Below are positions 1-7,055 of a DNA stretch of 26,830 nucleotides, one piece after another. The stretch spans positions 1 to 26,830 of the forward strand of contig CAJTQG010000041.1 of NCBI GenBank assembly GCA_910578605.1, read 5' to 3'. The position numbers and the translations under genes were made by a program. The DNA comes from an uncultured Lachnospiraceae bacterium (GTDB lineage: Bacteria; Bacillota; Clostridia; Lachnospirales; Lachnospiraceae). The notes under the pieces are model-generated. The model was given only the letters and a program-made list of their open reading frames with translations, ran no database searches and was not told where the DNA came from. How positions within the stretch are numbered: position 1 is the stretch's first letter; every line of letters starts with the position of its first letter.

Positions 1-28
1 AATACTATTATACTTATCCTCAGTATCC

Positions 29-62
29 AACTATTCGTAAAACTGTCGTTTTGCGAATAGTT
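29..62. repeat. 15-bp intergenic palindrome, possible dispersed repeat
   Basis: Arms 29-43 and 48-62 pair over 15 positions, with a single T-G wobble at 38/53 and a TGTC tetraloop. No T-run follows on either strand, so it does not look like a standard intrinsic terminator. Its ends (AACTATTC and GAATAGTT) match the ends of a second palindrome at 14219-14283, which suggests a repeat family. It lies about 90 bp upstream of the TtcA-family gene. Confidence 0.6.
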
Positions 63-122
63 ATATATGTCTATATTCCTCTTCTTAATGAACAAACCCA
101 ATAAGAATCTTTTACAAATAGA

Positions 123-142
123 TATAGAAAGGTATAGAAAGG
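123..142 (+). repeat. Tandem 10-bp duplication giving two ribosome-binding sites
   Basis: TATAGAAAGG occurs twice in a row (123-132 and 133-142). Both copies carry an AGAAAGG Shine-Dalgarno-like core; the second sits about 9 nt before the ATG at 152. Direct observation; any effect on translation is inference. Confidence 0.55.
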
Positions 143-151
143 ATTTGCTAT

Positions 152-871
152 ATGAAACTACAACAATTATTGAGTTATACTAGAAAAGCAATTGATACAT
201 ACGCCATGATTGAAGATAATGACAAAATTGCAGTTGGCGTATCCGGCGGCAAAGACAGTTTAGCATTGCTGCAGGCTTTACATGGACTGCAGAGATTTTA
301 TCCTCATCCTTTTTCCCTGACAGCGATTACGGTAGATTTAGGATTTGGTATTCAGGACTTAGACAAAATAAAAAACTATTGTGAAGGCTTTCAAATTCCT
401 TATTATGCAGTTAACACAGATATTGGCAACATTATATTTAATGACAGACAGGAAACGAATCCTTGCTCCCTATGTGCAAAAATGAGAAAAGGCGCATTAA
501 ATACTAAGGCTAAGGAACTAGGCTGCCATAAAATTGCCTATGCCCATCATAAAGATGATATCATTGAAACTATGCTGCTCTCTTTAATATTTGAAGGACG
601 CTTCCATTCTTTTTCTCCTAAAACCTACTTAGACAGAATGGATTTAACGGTAATACGCCCAATGATGTTTGTAAACGAAAAGGATGTAATTGGTTTCCAG
701 CATCTTTATCAACTTCCAGTTTTAAAAAACCCCTGTCCTGCTGACGGACACACAAAGCGTGAATATGCTAAGAACTTATTAAAACAACTTAATCATGAGC
801 ATCCTGGCGCGAAGGAGCGTATGTTTCGGGCAATTTTAAATGGACGAATCCCTGGTTGGCCGGAACAATAA
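152..871 (+). CDS. ttcA: TtcA-family tRNA 2-thiocytidine biosynthesis protein
   Basis: A 239-residue PP-loop ATPase of the TtcA/TtuA family, cytoplasmic. Family members activate a tRNA base by adenylation and insert sulfur with the help of a [4Fe-4S] cluster; TtcA makes 2-thiocytidine at position 32. Visible signatures are the PP-loop SGGKDS at residues 31-36, the cluster pair CSLC at 105-108, and a third cysteine in the NPCP segment (Cys195). This matches the three-cysteine pattern of TtcA. The ATG at 152 has an AGAAAGG site upstream. It is the first gene of a plus-strand group and is followed after 92 bp by a tyrosine recombinase. The family is clear; the exact tRNA position modified is not, because TtcA and TtuA-like subgroups share these motifs. 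Confidence 0.85.
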   Translation: MKLQQLLSYTRKAIDTYAMIEDNDKIAVGVSGGKDSLALLQALHGLQRFYPHPFSLTAITVDLGFGIQDLDKIKNYCEGFQIPYYAVNTDIGNIIFNDRQETNPCSLCAKMRKGALNTKAKELGCHKIAYAHHKDDIIETMLLSLIFEGRFHSFSPKTYLDRMDLTVIRPMMFVNEKDVIGFQHLYQLPVLKNPCPADGHTKREYAKNLLKQLNHEHPGAKERMFRAILNGRIPGWPEQ

Positions 872-963
872 TACCACAACCAAAAACAAATTGCTCCATT
901 TAATTTATTATTTTTATATTTCACAATCCCTACTCTAATAAATCTGTAAAAGGAGAAAAATAT

Positions 964-2064
964 ATGAATTATACAAAAAATAAATCCTATCATGAGCAGC
1001 TTGCTATTGACAATACTGTAAAGCTGCGTGAGCTTTTATCTGAACTACCTAAGTTTTTAGGCGATTTTTTTCGTGGTATTGAACCAACCACCTCCGCTAG
1101 AACAAGGTTGGGATACGCCTACGACTTAAGAATCTTTTTTCGCTTTATTTTGGAATATAAAGAATATGCTATCCCCTGCAATACAACAAAAGATAGTTCA
1201 GCTTCCCCAAATCTTTCCTCAAATATGAGTGAAATCCCTTTATCTGTCTTAAATGATATTGCTCCAGAAGATATAGAGGAATATATGCAATATTTAAAAT
1301 ACTATCAAAATGGTACAAAAGAATACACCAATGATGAGAGAGGAATTTCAAGAAAGTTATCATCCCTAAGGACTATGTACCACTACTTCTACAAAAAACA
1401 GCGTATTTCACAGGATCCTACTACTATTGTTGATGCCCCAAAACTTCACGATAAAAATATTATTCGACTTGAGGTAGATGAAGTCAGCCGATTATTGGAC
1501 GAAGTAGAGTCAGGGGACAATTTAACTGAAAAACAAAAAGAATATCATAAAAAGACAAAAATTAGAGATTTAGCGCTGCTTACTCTTCTTCTAGGCACTG
1601 GTATGCGTGTATCTGAATGTGTGGGAATTGATATTTCTGATATAGATTTTGAAACTAATGGAATCCGTGTAATCCGCAAGGGAGGAAAAGAAGTCATCCT
1701 TTACTTTGGAGATGAGGTTTGTGATGCACTTTTGCAGTATCTAGGAGAACGAAAAAAAATAAACGCCGCCTCTGGACATGAAAATGCACTCTTTCTATCT
1801 ATGCAAAAAAAGCGTATCAGCGTAAGAAGTGTGGAAAAATTAGTAAAAAAATATGCACAGCTTGTCACTACAATGAAAAAAATCACTCCACATAAGCTGC
1901 GCAGCACCTTTGGCACTACCCTATATCAGGAAACCGGCGATATTTATCTAGTAGCAGACGTTCTAGGACACAGTGATGTAAATACAACCAAACGTCATTA
2001 CGCAGCAATTGATGAACAACGAAGACGCAGTGCCAAAAATATTGTAAAACTGCGAGAACCATAA
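964..2064 (+). CDS. Tyrosine recombinase, XerC/XerD-like
   Basis: A 366-residue site-specific tyrosine recombinase that cuts and rejoins DNA through a covalent 3'-phosphotyrosine. The N-terminal SAM-like core-binding domain spans roughly residues 25-160 and the catalytic domain about 165-360. All catalytic residues are present: Arg215 (GTGMRVSE), the beta-hairpin Lys (RKGGKE, 239-244), His310-x-x-Arg313 (TPHKLRS), His336 (LGHSD) and the nucleophile Tyr346 (KRHYA). It is longer than typical XerC or XerD (about 300 residues), with an extra stretch near residues 70-95. No phage genes, tRNA or attachment repeats flank it, so it looks like a resident chromosomal recombinase rather than an active island integrase. 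AAAGGAG precedes the ATG. It ends only 9 bp from the convergent LysM gene. Assigning it to XerC or XerD is not possible from sequence alone. Confidence 0.85.
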   Translation: MNYTKNKSYHEQLAIDNTVKLRELLSELPKFLGDFFRGIEPTTSARTRLGYAYDLRIFFRFILEYKEYAIPCNTTKDSSASPNLSSNMSEIPLSVLNDIAPEDIEEYMQYLKYYQNGTKEYTNDERGISRKLSSLRTMYHYFYKKQRISQDPTTIVDAPKLHDKNIIRLEVDEVSRLLDEVESGDNLTEKQKEYHKKTKIRDLALLTLLLGTGMRVSECVGIDISDIDFETNGIRVIRKGGKEVILYFGDEVCDALLQYLGERKKINAASGHENALFLSMQKKRISVRSVEKLVKKYAQLVTTMKKITPHKLRSTFGTTLYQETGDIYLVADVLGHSDVNTTKRHYAAIDEQRRRSAKNIVKLREP

Positions 2065-2073
2065 AATGCTTTT

Positions 2074-2457
2074 TCATTTGTACTCATTGGAGTAATAATA
2101 TACCACCAAACTGTTTCCCGCATGGATTGTCTCCTGTGACAATCCATTTATTTTTTTTATTTCTTGAACATAGCTAGACATTTCTTCTTGAGTTTCACAA
2201 TACTGCTCAGCAATAGACCATAGACTGTCTCCGTATTCAATAGTGATGCTTGTATAATATTTATACTGGGAATTTGGCCTTTGATTGCCCTTTACAGCAG
2301 TTATAGTGTGAAATATGCCCACCCCAACAAAAAACGCTAGAATAAGGGAAATTGCCAGAATCTTGCCGCAATATACTTTCTTCTTTCTTGTTTTTAAAAT
2401 ATAATTCGTTATGTGATGGATTTTTTTAATAAAAGAATTATTACATATCTTCATCAT
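2074..2457 (-). CDS. Small membrane-anchored LysM protein, YneA-like SOS cell-division inhibitor candidate
   Basis: A 127-residue protein with a basic N-terminus, one hydrophobic segment (about residues 33-52), and a single C-terminal LysM domain (about 71-122) beginning near SITIEYGDSLWSIAEQY. LysM binds peptidoglycan, so the domain should face the cell wall. The gene is divergent from lexA and shares its operator-filled spacer. This is the architecture and position of Bacillus yneA, which delays division after DNA damage. Its own promoter (-35 TTGACA, -10 TATACT, 17-bp spacer) has a LexA-like box inside the spacer and another just downstream. AAAGGAG lies 7 nt before the ATG at 2457; a second ATG follows immediately. 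The domain call is firm; the division-inhibitor role is inferred from context. Confidence 0.8.
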   Translation of the reverse strand: MMKICNNSFIKKIHHITNYILKTRKKKVYCGKILAISLILAFFVGVGIFHTITAVKGNQRPNSQYKYYTSITIEYGDSLWSIAEQYCETQEEMSSYVQEIKKINGLSQETIHAGNSLVVYYYSNEYK

Positions 2458-2484
2458 TTATCTACTCCTTTCGAACATTCTTTC

Positions 2485-2498
2485 CGAACATGTATTCG
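2485..2498. promoter_or_regulatory. LexA-box-like operator, LysM-gene side
   Basis: CGAACATGTATTCG fits the Gram-positive LexA box CGAAC-N4-GTTCG with one mismatch. It lies just downstream of the predicted start of transcription of the LysM gene. An adjoining half-site (CGAAC) is at 2472-2476. Confidence 0.65.
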
Positions 2499-2510
2499 CA
2501 TCATGTTAAT

Positions 2511-2539
2511 AGTATATATTAGGAACAAATGTTTGTCAA
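2511..2539 (-). promoter_or_regulatory. Promoter of the LysM gene
   Basis: On the minus strand, -35 TTGACA (2534-2539) and -10 TATACT (2511-2516) are separated by exactly 17 bp. This is close to the sigma-A consensus. A LexA-like box occupies 2522-2535, within the spacer and the edge of the -35, so repressor binding would block polymerase. Confidence 0.75.
2522..2535. promoter_or_regulatory. LexA-box-like operator in the LysM-gene promoter
   Basis: GGAACAAATGTTTG: inverted GAAC/GTTT half-sites around AAAT. It overlaps the spacer of the LysM-gene promoter. Confidence 0.7.
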
Positions 2540-2555
2540 TATTTTCTCAAAAAAA

Positions 2556-2569
2556 CAAACAAATGTTTT
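2556..2569. promoter_or_regulatory. LexA-box-like site in the centre of the spacer
   Basis: CAAACAAATGTTTT repeats the core AAACAAATGTTT seen in the neighbouring box at 2572-2585. It is the weakest match to the CGAAC/GTTCG consensus and lies between the two promoters. Confidence 0.5.
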
Positions 2570-2571
2570 TA

Positions 2572-2585
2572 CAAACAAATGTTTG
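2572..2585. promoter_or_regulatory. LexA-box-like operator over the lexA -35
   Basis: CAAACAAATGTTTG has perfectly complementary arms and overlaps the first bases of the lexA -35 hexamer. This is the expected place for autorepression. Confidence 0.65.
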
Positions 2586-2611
2586 CAATTTTAAATAAAG
2601 TGTGATATACT
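2583..2611 (+). promoter_or_regulatory. lexA promoter
   Basis: -35 TTGCAA (2583-2588), 17-bp spacer, -10 TATACT (2606-2611), preceded by TGA, which forms an extended -10. Boxes at 2572-2585 and 2617-2630 bracket it. Confidence 0.75.
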
Positions 2612-2616
2612 TACTG

Positions 2617-2630
2617 CAAACAAATATTCG
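2617..2630. promoter_or_regulatory. LexA-box-like operator at the lexA transcription start
   Basis: CAAACAAATATTCG, about 6 bp downstream of the lexA -10, directly before the AAAGGAG ribosome-binding site. Confidence 0.6.
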
Positions 2631-2646
2631 AAAGGAGTTTTTGCTT

Positions 2647-3264
2647 ATGGCTTATGGAAAGATTACACCAAAGCAATCTGAAATATTAGACTTTATTAAA
2701 TTAGAAATTTTAAATAAAGGATATCCACCTTCTGTGAGAGAAATCTGTGAAGCTGTTCATCTAAAGTCCACCTCCTCTGTTCACTCCCATTTAGAAACAT
2801 TGGAGAAAAACGGATATATTCATCGCGATCCCACCAAGCCAAGAACAATAGAGATAGTAGATGATAACTTTAATCTGGTAAGACGGGAGGTAGTCAATGT
2901 TCCTATTGTAGGACGCGTGGCCGCCGGAGAACCTATATTGGCTGTGGAAAATATAGAAAACTACTTTCCTCTCCCTGCTGAATATATGCCTAAGGAAGAG
3001 AGCTTTATGCTAAAAGTGAAAGGTGAAAGCATGATAAATATCGGCATCTTTGACGGCGATTTAATTCTTGTACAAAAACAAAAAACATGCCAGAACGGAG
3101 ATGTTGTTGTGGCTCTTGTAGAGGACAGTGCCACTGTGAAAACATTTTACAAAGAAAAGGATCATATTCGCCTTCAGCCTGAAAATGATTCTATGGACCC
3201 TATCATTGTTCCAAATGCTGAAATTTTAGGTAAAGTTACCGGACTATTTCGTGTGATGAAATAA
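2647..3264 (+). CDS. lexA: LexA, SOS-response transcriptional repressor
   Basis: A 205-residue LexA. The N-terminal winged-helix DNA-binding domain (about residues 1-70) starts with the typical ITPKQSEILDFI. The C-terminal S24 peptidase-like domain (about 85-205) has the self-cleavage bond Ala93-Gly94 (VAAGEP), nucleophile Ser128 (GESM) and general base Lys165 (ATVKTF). RecA filaments on single-stranded DNA trigger cleavage and derepress the regulon. The reading frame is open upstream to 2602, but AAAGGAG at 2631-2637 and the conserved start MAYGKIT support the ATG at 2647. The earlier ATG would lie inside the -10 region of the promoter. It is probably autorepressed through the boxes in the shared spacer. 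Confidence 0.96.
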   Translation: MAYGKITPKQSEILDFIKLEILNKGYPPSVREICEAVHLKSTSSVHSHLETLEKNGYIHRDPTKPRTIEIVDDNFNLVRREVVNVPIVGRVAAGEPILAVENIENYFPLPAEYMPKEESFMLKVKGESMINIGIFDGDLILVQKQKTCQNGDVVVALVEDSATVKTFYKEKDHIRLQPENDSMDPIIVPNAEILGKVTGLFRVMK

Positions 3265-3385
3265 TCAAATCAAAAAAATGGCAAATATACTAGAAATAAT
3301 AACATATTAGATAATCATAAAAGCTTAACACATGTATGTTATATATCCTATAGATATTATCAAAATATCCAAAATATAAAAAAGA

Positions 3386-3466
3386 CCAGAATATTCATAT
3401 TCCCAAATCATAGATGCTTTCTACTGCTGATTCTTCTACAGGGGTATAGAATATTCTGGCTTTTTT
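3386..3466. terminator. Bidirectional intrinsic terminator with a long structured loop
   Basis: A perfect 11-bp stem (3386-3396 with 3449-3459) extends inward after a bulge to about 3404/3442. CTTTTTT follows on the plus strand and an A-run at 3379-3383 gives a T-run on the minus strand. It sits between the convergent genes lexA and rsfS and can serve both. The 37-nt inner loop is unusually long. The rest of the gap (3265-3385 and 3467-3566) is AT-rich with nothing else I can identify. Confidence 0.75.
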
Positions 3467-3566
3467 ATGTTCTTACATAATTTAAATAATTTTATATTAT
3501 AGGATGGTAGATACCATAATTGACCGTTAATCATAGTATCGCCAAAATGAATTACCGAATCACTTT

Positions 3567-3920
3567 TTACAGATTATGGTAATCAATATCCTTTCCGTCC
3601 TTCCAAATTCGCTCTAAATCATAAAATAGACGCTGTTCTTCATTAAAAACATGAATAATAATATCATTGTAATCCAACAGAATCCAATTACCAGAAGAAT
3701 ATCCCTCTACTGCCCTTGTCTGATAGCCAGCCTTTTCCATTTCATCTTCTACATGGTCCACCAACGCCTGAACCTGGTTCACATTGGAACCACTGGTAAT
3801 AATAAAATAATCCGCAATGACAGACACGTCTTGAATATCAATAATACGGATATCTTCCCCTTTTTTATTTTCCAATGCCTGGTATGCCACCTTAACCATT
3901 TCTTTAGAATTTTTTTCCAT
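3567..3920 (-). CDS. rsfS: RsfS ribosomal silencing factor (Iojap/YbeB family)
   Basis: A 117-residue protein of the RsfS/Iojap family. RsfS binds ribosomal protein L14 on the large subunit and blocks joining to the small subunit when nutrients are scarce. Conserved blocks are visible: ADYFIITSG, GYSSGNWILLDYNDIIIHVF and YDLERIW. The length is typical (105-130). GGAGG precedes the ATG at 3920. It is the last gene of the nadD-yqeK-rsfS stretch, separated from yqeK by 133 bp of repeat-containing DNA. In many Clostridia an LCP (LytR) family gene lies between yqeK and rsfS; here it is absent. Confidence 0.93.
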   Translation of the reverse strand: MEKNSKEMVKVAYQALENKKGEDIRIIDIQDVSVIADYFIITSGSNVNQVQALVDHVEDEMEKAGYQTRAVEGYSSGNWILLDYNDIIIHVFNEEQRLFYDLERIWKDGKDIDYHNL

Positions 3921-3936
3921 AAAATGTTTCCTCCTT

Positions 3937-4028
3937 CAATTATGTTTTTAGTAATGACATATATGTTTCTTATTAAGATATTTATATTTCTTTTAAGATA
4001 TTTATATTTCACTGCAATTATGTTTTTA
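3937..4028. repeat. Nested direct repeats upstream of rsfS
   Basis: TTAAGATATTTATATTTC is present as two perfect 18-bp copies (3973-3990 and 3993-4010) with a 20-bp period. They are flanked by a perfect 14-bp direct repeat CAATTATGTTTTTA (3937-3950 and 4015-4028). The block fills most of the yqeK-rsfS gap. No clear promoter or terminator is visible in it. Confidence 0.7.
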
Positions 4029-4053
4029 TTGCTTTGAAGATATTTTAAATAAA

Positions 4054-4635
4054 CTATGTTCGCTTTGTTAAATTGCTATAATAATCATAAGTCTCTTTTG
4101 TAATGCTATCTACAGAAACTTTTTTTTCTTTTAAATATTTTAATGTATTTTTCAAAATAATACAAATTGCACCATCTAAATAACAAAATGCCTGTTCACG
4201 AATTTGAGGAAGGTTTTCATCCTTAGTGCGAAGAGGTTCAATATAATCCGCCACAAAAACAATCTTTTCCAATAATGTCATATCCGGCTTCCCTGTCGTA
4301 TGACAAGAGATGGCAGATAAAATCTCTTCATCTTCGATATGGTATTTTTTCTGAGCATAGAAAGCTCCCAATTTCCCATGAAGCAGAGATGGATTTTTCT
4401 TTTCCTCCTCCTTGATAGGAAGCTTAAATTTTACACACTTTTCATATATTTTATTTGAGGAACCATATTTTCCACAATCATGCAGTAAACCAGCCAATGC
4501 CGCTTTTTTAATATCACAACCATAACGCATGGCAAGTGATGCACTGGTGTATGCTACTGATAGTGTATGCTCAAATCTGTCATGATCTAATTTTTTCTTC
4601 AGCTGCTTTTTTATGTCAAAAAATTCTTCCCACAT
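4054..4635 (-). CDS. yqeK: YqeK, HD-domain dinucleoside tetraphosphate hydrolase
   Basis: A 193-residue HD-superfamily metal hydrolase of the YqeK family. Characterised members symmetrically hydrolyse Ap4A to two ADP with a di-iron centre. Metal ligands are visible: His23 (FEHTLSV), His52-Asp53 (LLHDCGK), His86 (LLHGKLG), His112 (SCHTTG) and Asp130 (VADYIEP). The frame extends to a GTG at 4671, but that codon has only a weak, badly spaced site, whereas AAGGAA precedes the ATG at 4635, and this gives the usual family length. It follows nadD, as in most Firmicutes. Confidence 0.9.
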   Translation of the reverse strand: MWEEFFDIKKQLKKKLDHDRFEHTLSVAYTSASLAMRYGCDIKKAALAGLLHDCGKYGSSNKIYEKCVKFKLPIKEEEKKNPSLLHGKLGAFYAQKKYHIEDEEILSAISCHTTGKPDMTLLEKIVFVADYIEPLRTKDENLPQIREQAFCYLDGAICIILKNTLKYLKEKKVSVDSITKETYDYYSNLTKRT

Positions 4636-4743
4636 GCTCTGCACTTCCTTCCATACTGTTAAAATCTTCACAACTCACCCCATATAAAAATTGTTCATAA
4701 ATACCTATTAATATCTTACAATTGCTATTATCATTATATTACA

Positions 4744-5355
4744 TTATTTTTGTACTACATACAACTTATTTTGATAAATGTATTTTTCTACATCTGAACA
4801 GACAAAATAGCGAATACTTTTCCCCTCCTTCACCCGATTTCGCAAATCGGTGGAGGAAATATCTATCCCGGGCACAGGTAATATCCGAATATCACATAGA
4901 TAATGCTCCCGCAGCTCTCTGATTTTCTCCTCCAATTTATCACAGTCTATATCATTACGCCCAGCTGCCACAAGAACAGCATTTTCCAAAATTGTCTCCG
5001 GCTCAAACCATTTTTCTATCTCAAATAAGGAATCTCCACCTACTATAAAATAAAATTTACAGTCAGGGTACTCCTTCTTCAATCTGTTCATCGTTTGAGC
5101 TGTATAGCTAAAACCATCCTTTTTGCACTCATAGTCACTGTACTCTAAATGAGGATTATCTGCTATCGCCAACTGTGTCATCCGGCATCTATGGTGCTGC
5201 TGGGTAATCGGATGATCACTCTTGTGAGGCGGATTGCCCGATGGCATCACCCACACACTATCCAATCCAAATGTATCATATGCATTTTCTGCAAGGAGCA
5301 AATGGCCTACATGAATTGGGTCAAATGTTCCTCCCATAATACCTATTTTTTTCAC
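4744..5355 (-). CDS. nadD: Nicotinate-nucleotide adenylyltransferase
   Basis: A 203-residue nucleotidyltransferase that joins nicotinate mononucleotide and ATP to form deamido-NAD, a late step of NAD synthesis. The signature GGTFDPIHVGH (residues 8-18) with the (H/T)xGH motif is at the N-terminus, and ISSTDLR (166-172), the phosphate-binding motif, is near the C-terminus. Length is typical. The start is GTG at 5355, preceded at 7 nt by GGGAGG; the protein begins right at the conserved IGIMGG strand, so no alternative is needed. It lies 68 bp downstream of yhbY and 108 bp upstream of yqeK. Confidence 0.95.
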   Translation of the reverse strand: MKKIGIMGGTFDPIHVGHLLLAENAYDTFGLDSVWVMPSGNPPHKSDHPITQQHHRCRMTQLAIADNPHLEYSDYECKKDGFSYTAQTMNRLKKEYPDCKFYFIVGGDSLFEIEKWFEPETILENAVLVAAGRNDIDCDKLEEKIRELREHYLCDIRILPVPGIDISSTDLRNRVKEGKSIRYFVCSDVEKYIYQNKLYVVQK

Positions 5356-5423
5356 CTTACAGCCTCCCTTTATCCATTATATGAATCAACAATTCCGCAG
5401 CAAACCAAGAAATTTTGCAAACA

Positions 5424-5708
5424 TTATTGAAAAATCTTAGGATTTTTCATTGATTTTCTATATAACACAATCTTTCTTCCAATGACCTGTACCACCTGGG
5501 AGTGTGTGCGCTCTCCAATCATTGCAGCCGCGTTTTCTCCATCCTCCATACAATTTTTTAATACAGATATTTTAATCAACTCTCTTTTTTCCAGAGCCTC
5601 ATCAATTGCCTCTATCATCTCAGGGGTAACACCAGACTTTCCTACCTGAAAAATCGGCTCCATTGTCATAGCTAACCCTTTTAAATATGCTCTTTCCTTG
5701 CTTGTCAT
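5424..5708 (-). CDS. yhbY: YhbY-family (CRM domain) RNA-binding protein
   Basis: A 94-residue single CRM-domain protein related to E. coli YhbY, which associates with pre-50S particles. It starts with the family hallmark MTSKERAYLKG, then has QVGKSGVTPEMIEAIDEAL and IGRKIVLYR at the C-terminus. The frame is open to an ATG pair at 5732 that abuts the obgE stop, but AAAGGAG lies 6 nt before the ATG at 5708, which matches the conserved N-terminus. Encoded directly after obgE, consistent with a role in ribosome assembly. Confidence 0.9.
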   Translation of the reverse strand: MTSKERAYLKGLAMTMEPIFQVGKSGVTPEMIEAIDEALEKRELIKISVLKNCMEDGENAAAMIGERTHSQVVQVIGRKIVLYRKSMKNPKIFQ

Positions 5709-5732
5709 AGTCTGCTCCTTTTTTCGCATCAT

Positions 5733-7022
5733 TTATTCTTTGTAGTAATCAAATTCAAATCCATAGATACACACTGTATCTTCCTCCTGTATTCCAAGCT
5801 CCTCCAACTGGTCTAAAATGCCGTTTTCTTTCATAAACTTCTGGAAGAAATGAAAGCCCTTTTCAGATTCCAAATTAGTATACCCAAGCATTCTCTCAAT
5901 TCTTGGACCTTCTACCCGATAAATTCCCTCTTCCTCCTTCTCCACTGTAAACGGAAGCTGCTCCAGCGGATTGACTGCCATAGGGTCATATTCCTGCTCA
6001 AATACTACCGGTGCATCATCCATGTTTTTCAACATATCATTCACATAGTACAACAGTTCCTTTACTCCCTTTCCACTCACTGCAGATATAGGGAATACCT
6101 TAATTCCTAATGGCTCATATTTTTCCTTCAGAGCATCCAGCGGATTGTCTGCTCCCTCATACAATGCATCCATTTTATTAGCGGCAATCACCCATGGCTT
6201 GTCTGTAATGCCATCTTTGTAATTCTCCAATTCAAATGTGATTTTTTCAATATCATCTATTGGATTGCGCCCTTCCGTGGAAGCGGCATCCACAATATGA
6301 ATCAACACCTTTGTTCTCTCTATATGACGAAGGAACTCATGTCCCAAACCTACCCCCTCTGATGCCCCCTCAATCAGTCCCGGAATATCAGCTATGACAA
6401 ACCCGTCGCTGCCATCTAAATCTACAACTCCAAGATTAGGGTGCAATGTAGTAAAATGATAATTGGCAATCTTAGGTTTTGCGTTGGACACTCGAGATAA
6501 TAAGGTGGATTTCCCAACATTTGGATATCCTACCAAACCCACATCGGCAATCACCTTTAATTCCAAATTTACATACATTTCTCTGCCGTCTCCCCCAGGC
6601 TGGGCATATTTAGGCGCCTGCATAGTTGGGGTGGCATAATGCTGATTTCCCTTGCCTCCTCTGCCACCCCGCAAAATAACTGCCTGTTTGGAGGAATCTG
6701 ACATATCTGCAATAATCTTATCTGTCTCGGCATCTTTAATAATCGTTCCCAATGGTACTTTTATCCATAAGCTTTCACCATTTTTACCATGTTTATTCGT
6801 AGTTCCCCCGTCCTCTCCGGGCTGGGCAACATATTTGCGGATATGGCGAAAATCTGTCAGTGTGTTTAACCCTTCATCGACAACAAAAATAATATCGCCT
6901 CCATTGCCGCCGTCACCGCCGTTTGGACCGCCGTTTGGAACATATTTTTCCCGGCGGAAGGATACATGTCCGTCGCCGCCTTTTCCTGATTTTATAAATA
7001 TTTTCGCTCTATCTGCAAACAT
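5733..7022 (-). CDS. obgE: Obg/CgtA GTPase, 50S assembly factor
   Basis: A 429-residue Obg GTPase that binds the maturing large subunit and links growth to the nucleotide pool. The glycine-rich Obg fold spans 1-158 (for example GGPNGGDGGNGGD at 31-43). The G domain has G1 GYPNVGKST (165-173), switch II DIPG (212-215), G4 NKMD (282-285) and G5 SAVSGKG (about 313-319). The C-terminal OCT domain, typical of Gram-positive and many other Obg proteins, spans about 350-429. All motifs are intact. It follows rpmA after a 102-bp gap holding two hairpins. Confidence 0.97.
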   Translation of the reverse strand: MFADRAKIFIKSGKGGDGHVSFRREKYVPNGGPNGGDGGNGGDIIFVVDEGLNTLTDFRHIRKYVAQPGEDGGTTNKHGKNGESLWIKVPLGTIIKDAETDKIIADMSDSSKQAVILRGGRGGKGNQHYATPTMQAPKYAQPGGDGREMYVNLELKVIADVGLVGYPNVGKSTLLSRVSNAKPKIANYHFTTLHPNLGVVDLDGSDGFVIADIPGLIEGASEGVGLGHEFLRHIERTKVLIHIVDAASTEGRNPIDDIEKITFELENYKDGITDKPWVIAANKMDALYEGADNPLDALKEKYEPLGIKVFPISAVSGKGVKELLYYVNDMLKNMDDAPVVFEQEYDPMAVNPLEQLPFTVEKEEEGIYRVEGPRIERMLGYTNLESEKGFHFFQKFMKENGILDQLEELGIQEEDTVCIYGFEFDYYKE

Positions 7023-7055
7023 TTTACCACCATTCCTTCACTCCAATATTGTAAT

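Noticed and set aside
29..62. Xer recombination (dif) site for the nearby recombinase
   Set aside because: The arms are too long and perfect and the centre is 4 bp rather than the usual 6; the sequence does not resemble Firmicute dif sites.
964..2064. Integrase of a genomic island or prophage
   Set aside because: No phage or conjugation genes, tRNA target or flanking direct repeats were found; the neighbours are ordinary chromosomal genes.
2602..2646. Extended LexA start
   Set aside because: This ATG would lie within the predicted -10 region, upstream of the transcription start.
3651..4037. Open frame of 128 codons rich in Phe, Ile and Leu on the plus strand
   Set aside because: It covers rsfS on the other strand plus AT-rich repeats; the apparent membrane segments come from base composition.
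4051..4066. LexA-like half-site CGAACATAGTTT on the minus strand near the end of yqeK
   Set aside because: The half-site spacing is wrong (3 instead of 4) and it overlaps coding sequence away from any promoter.
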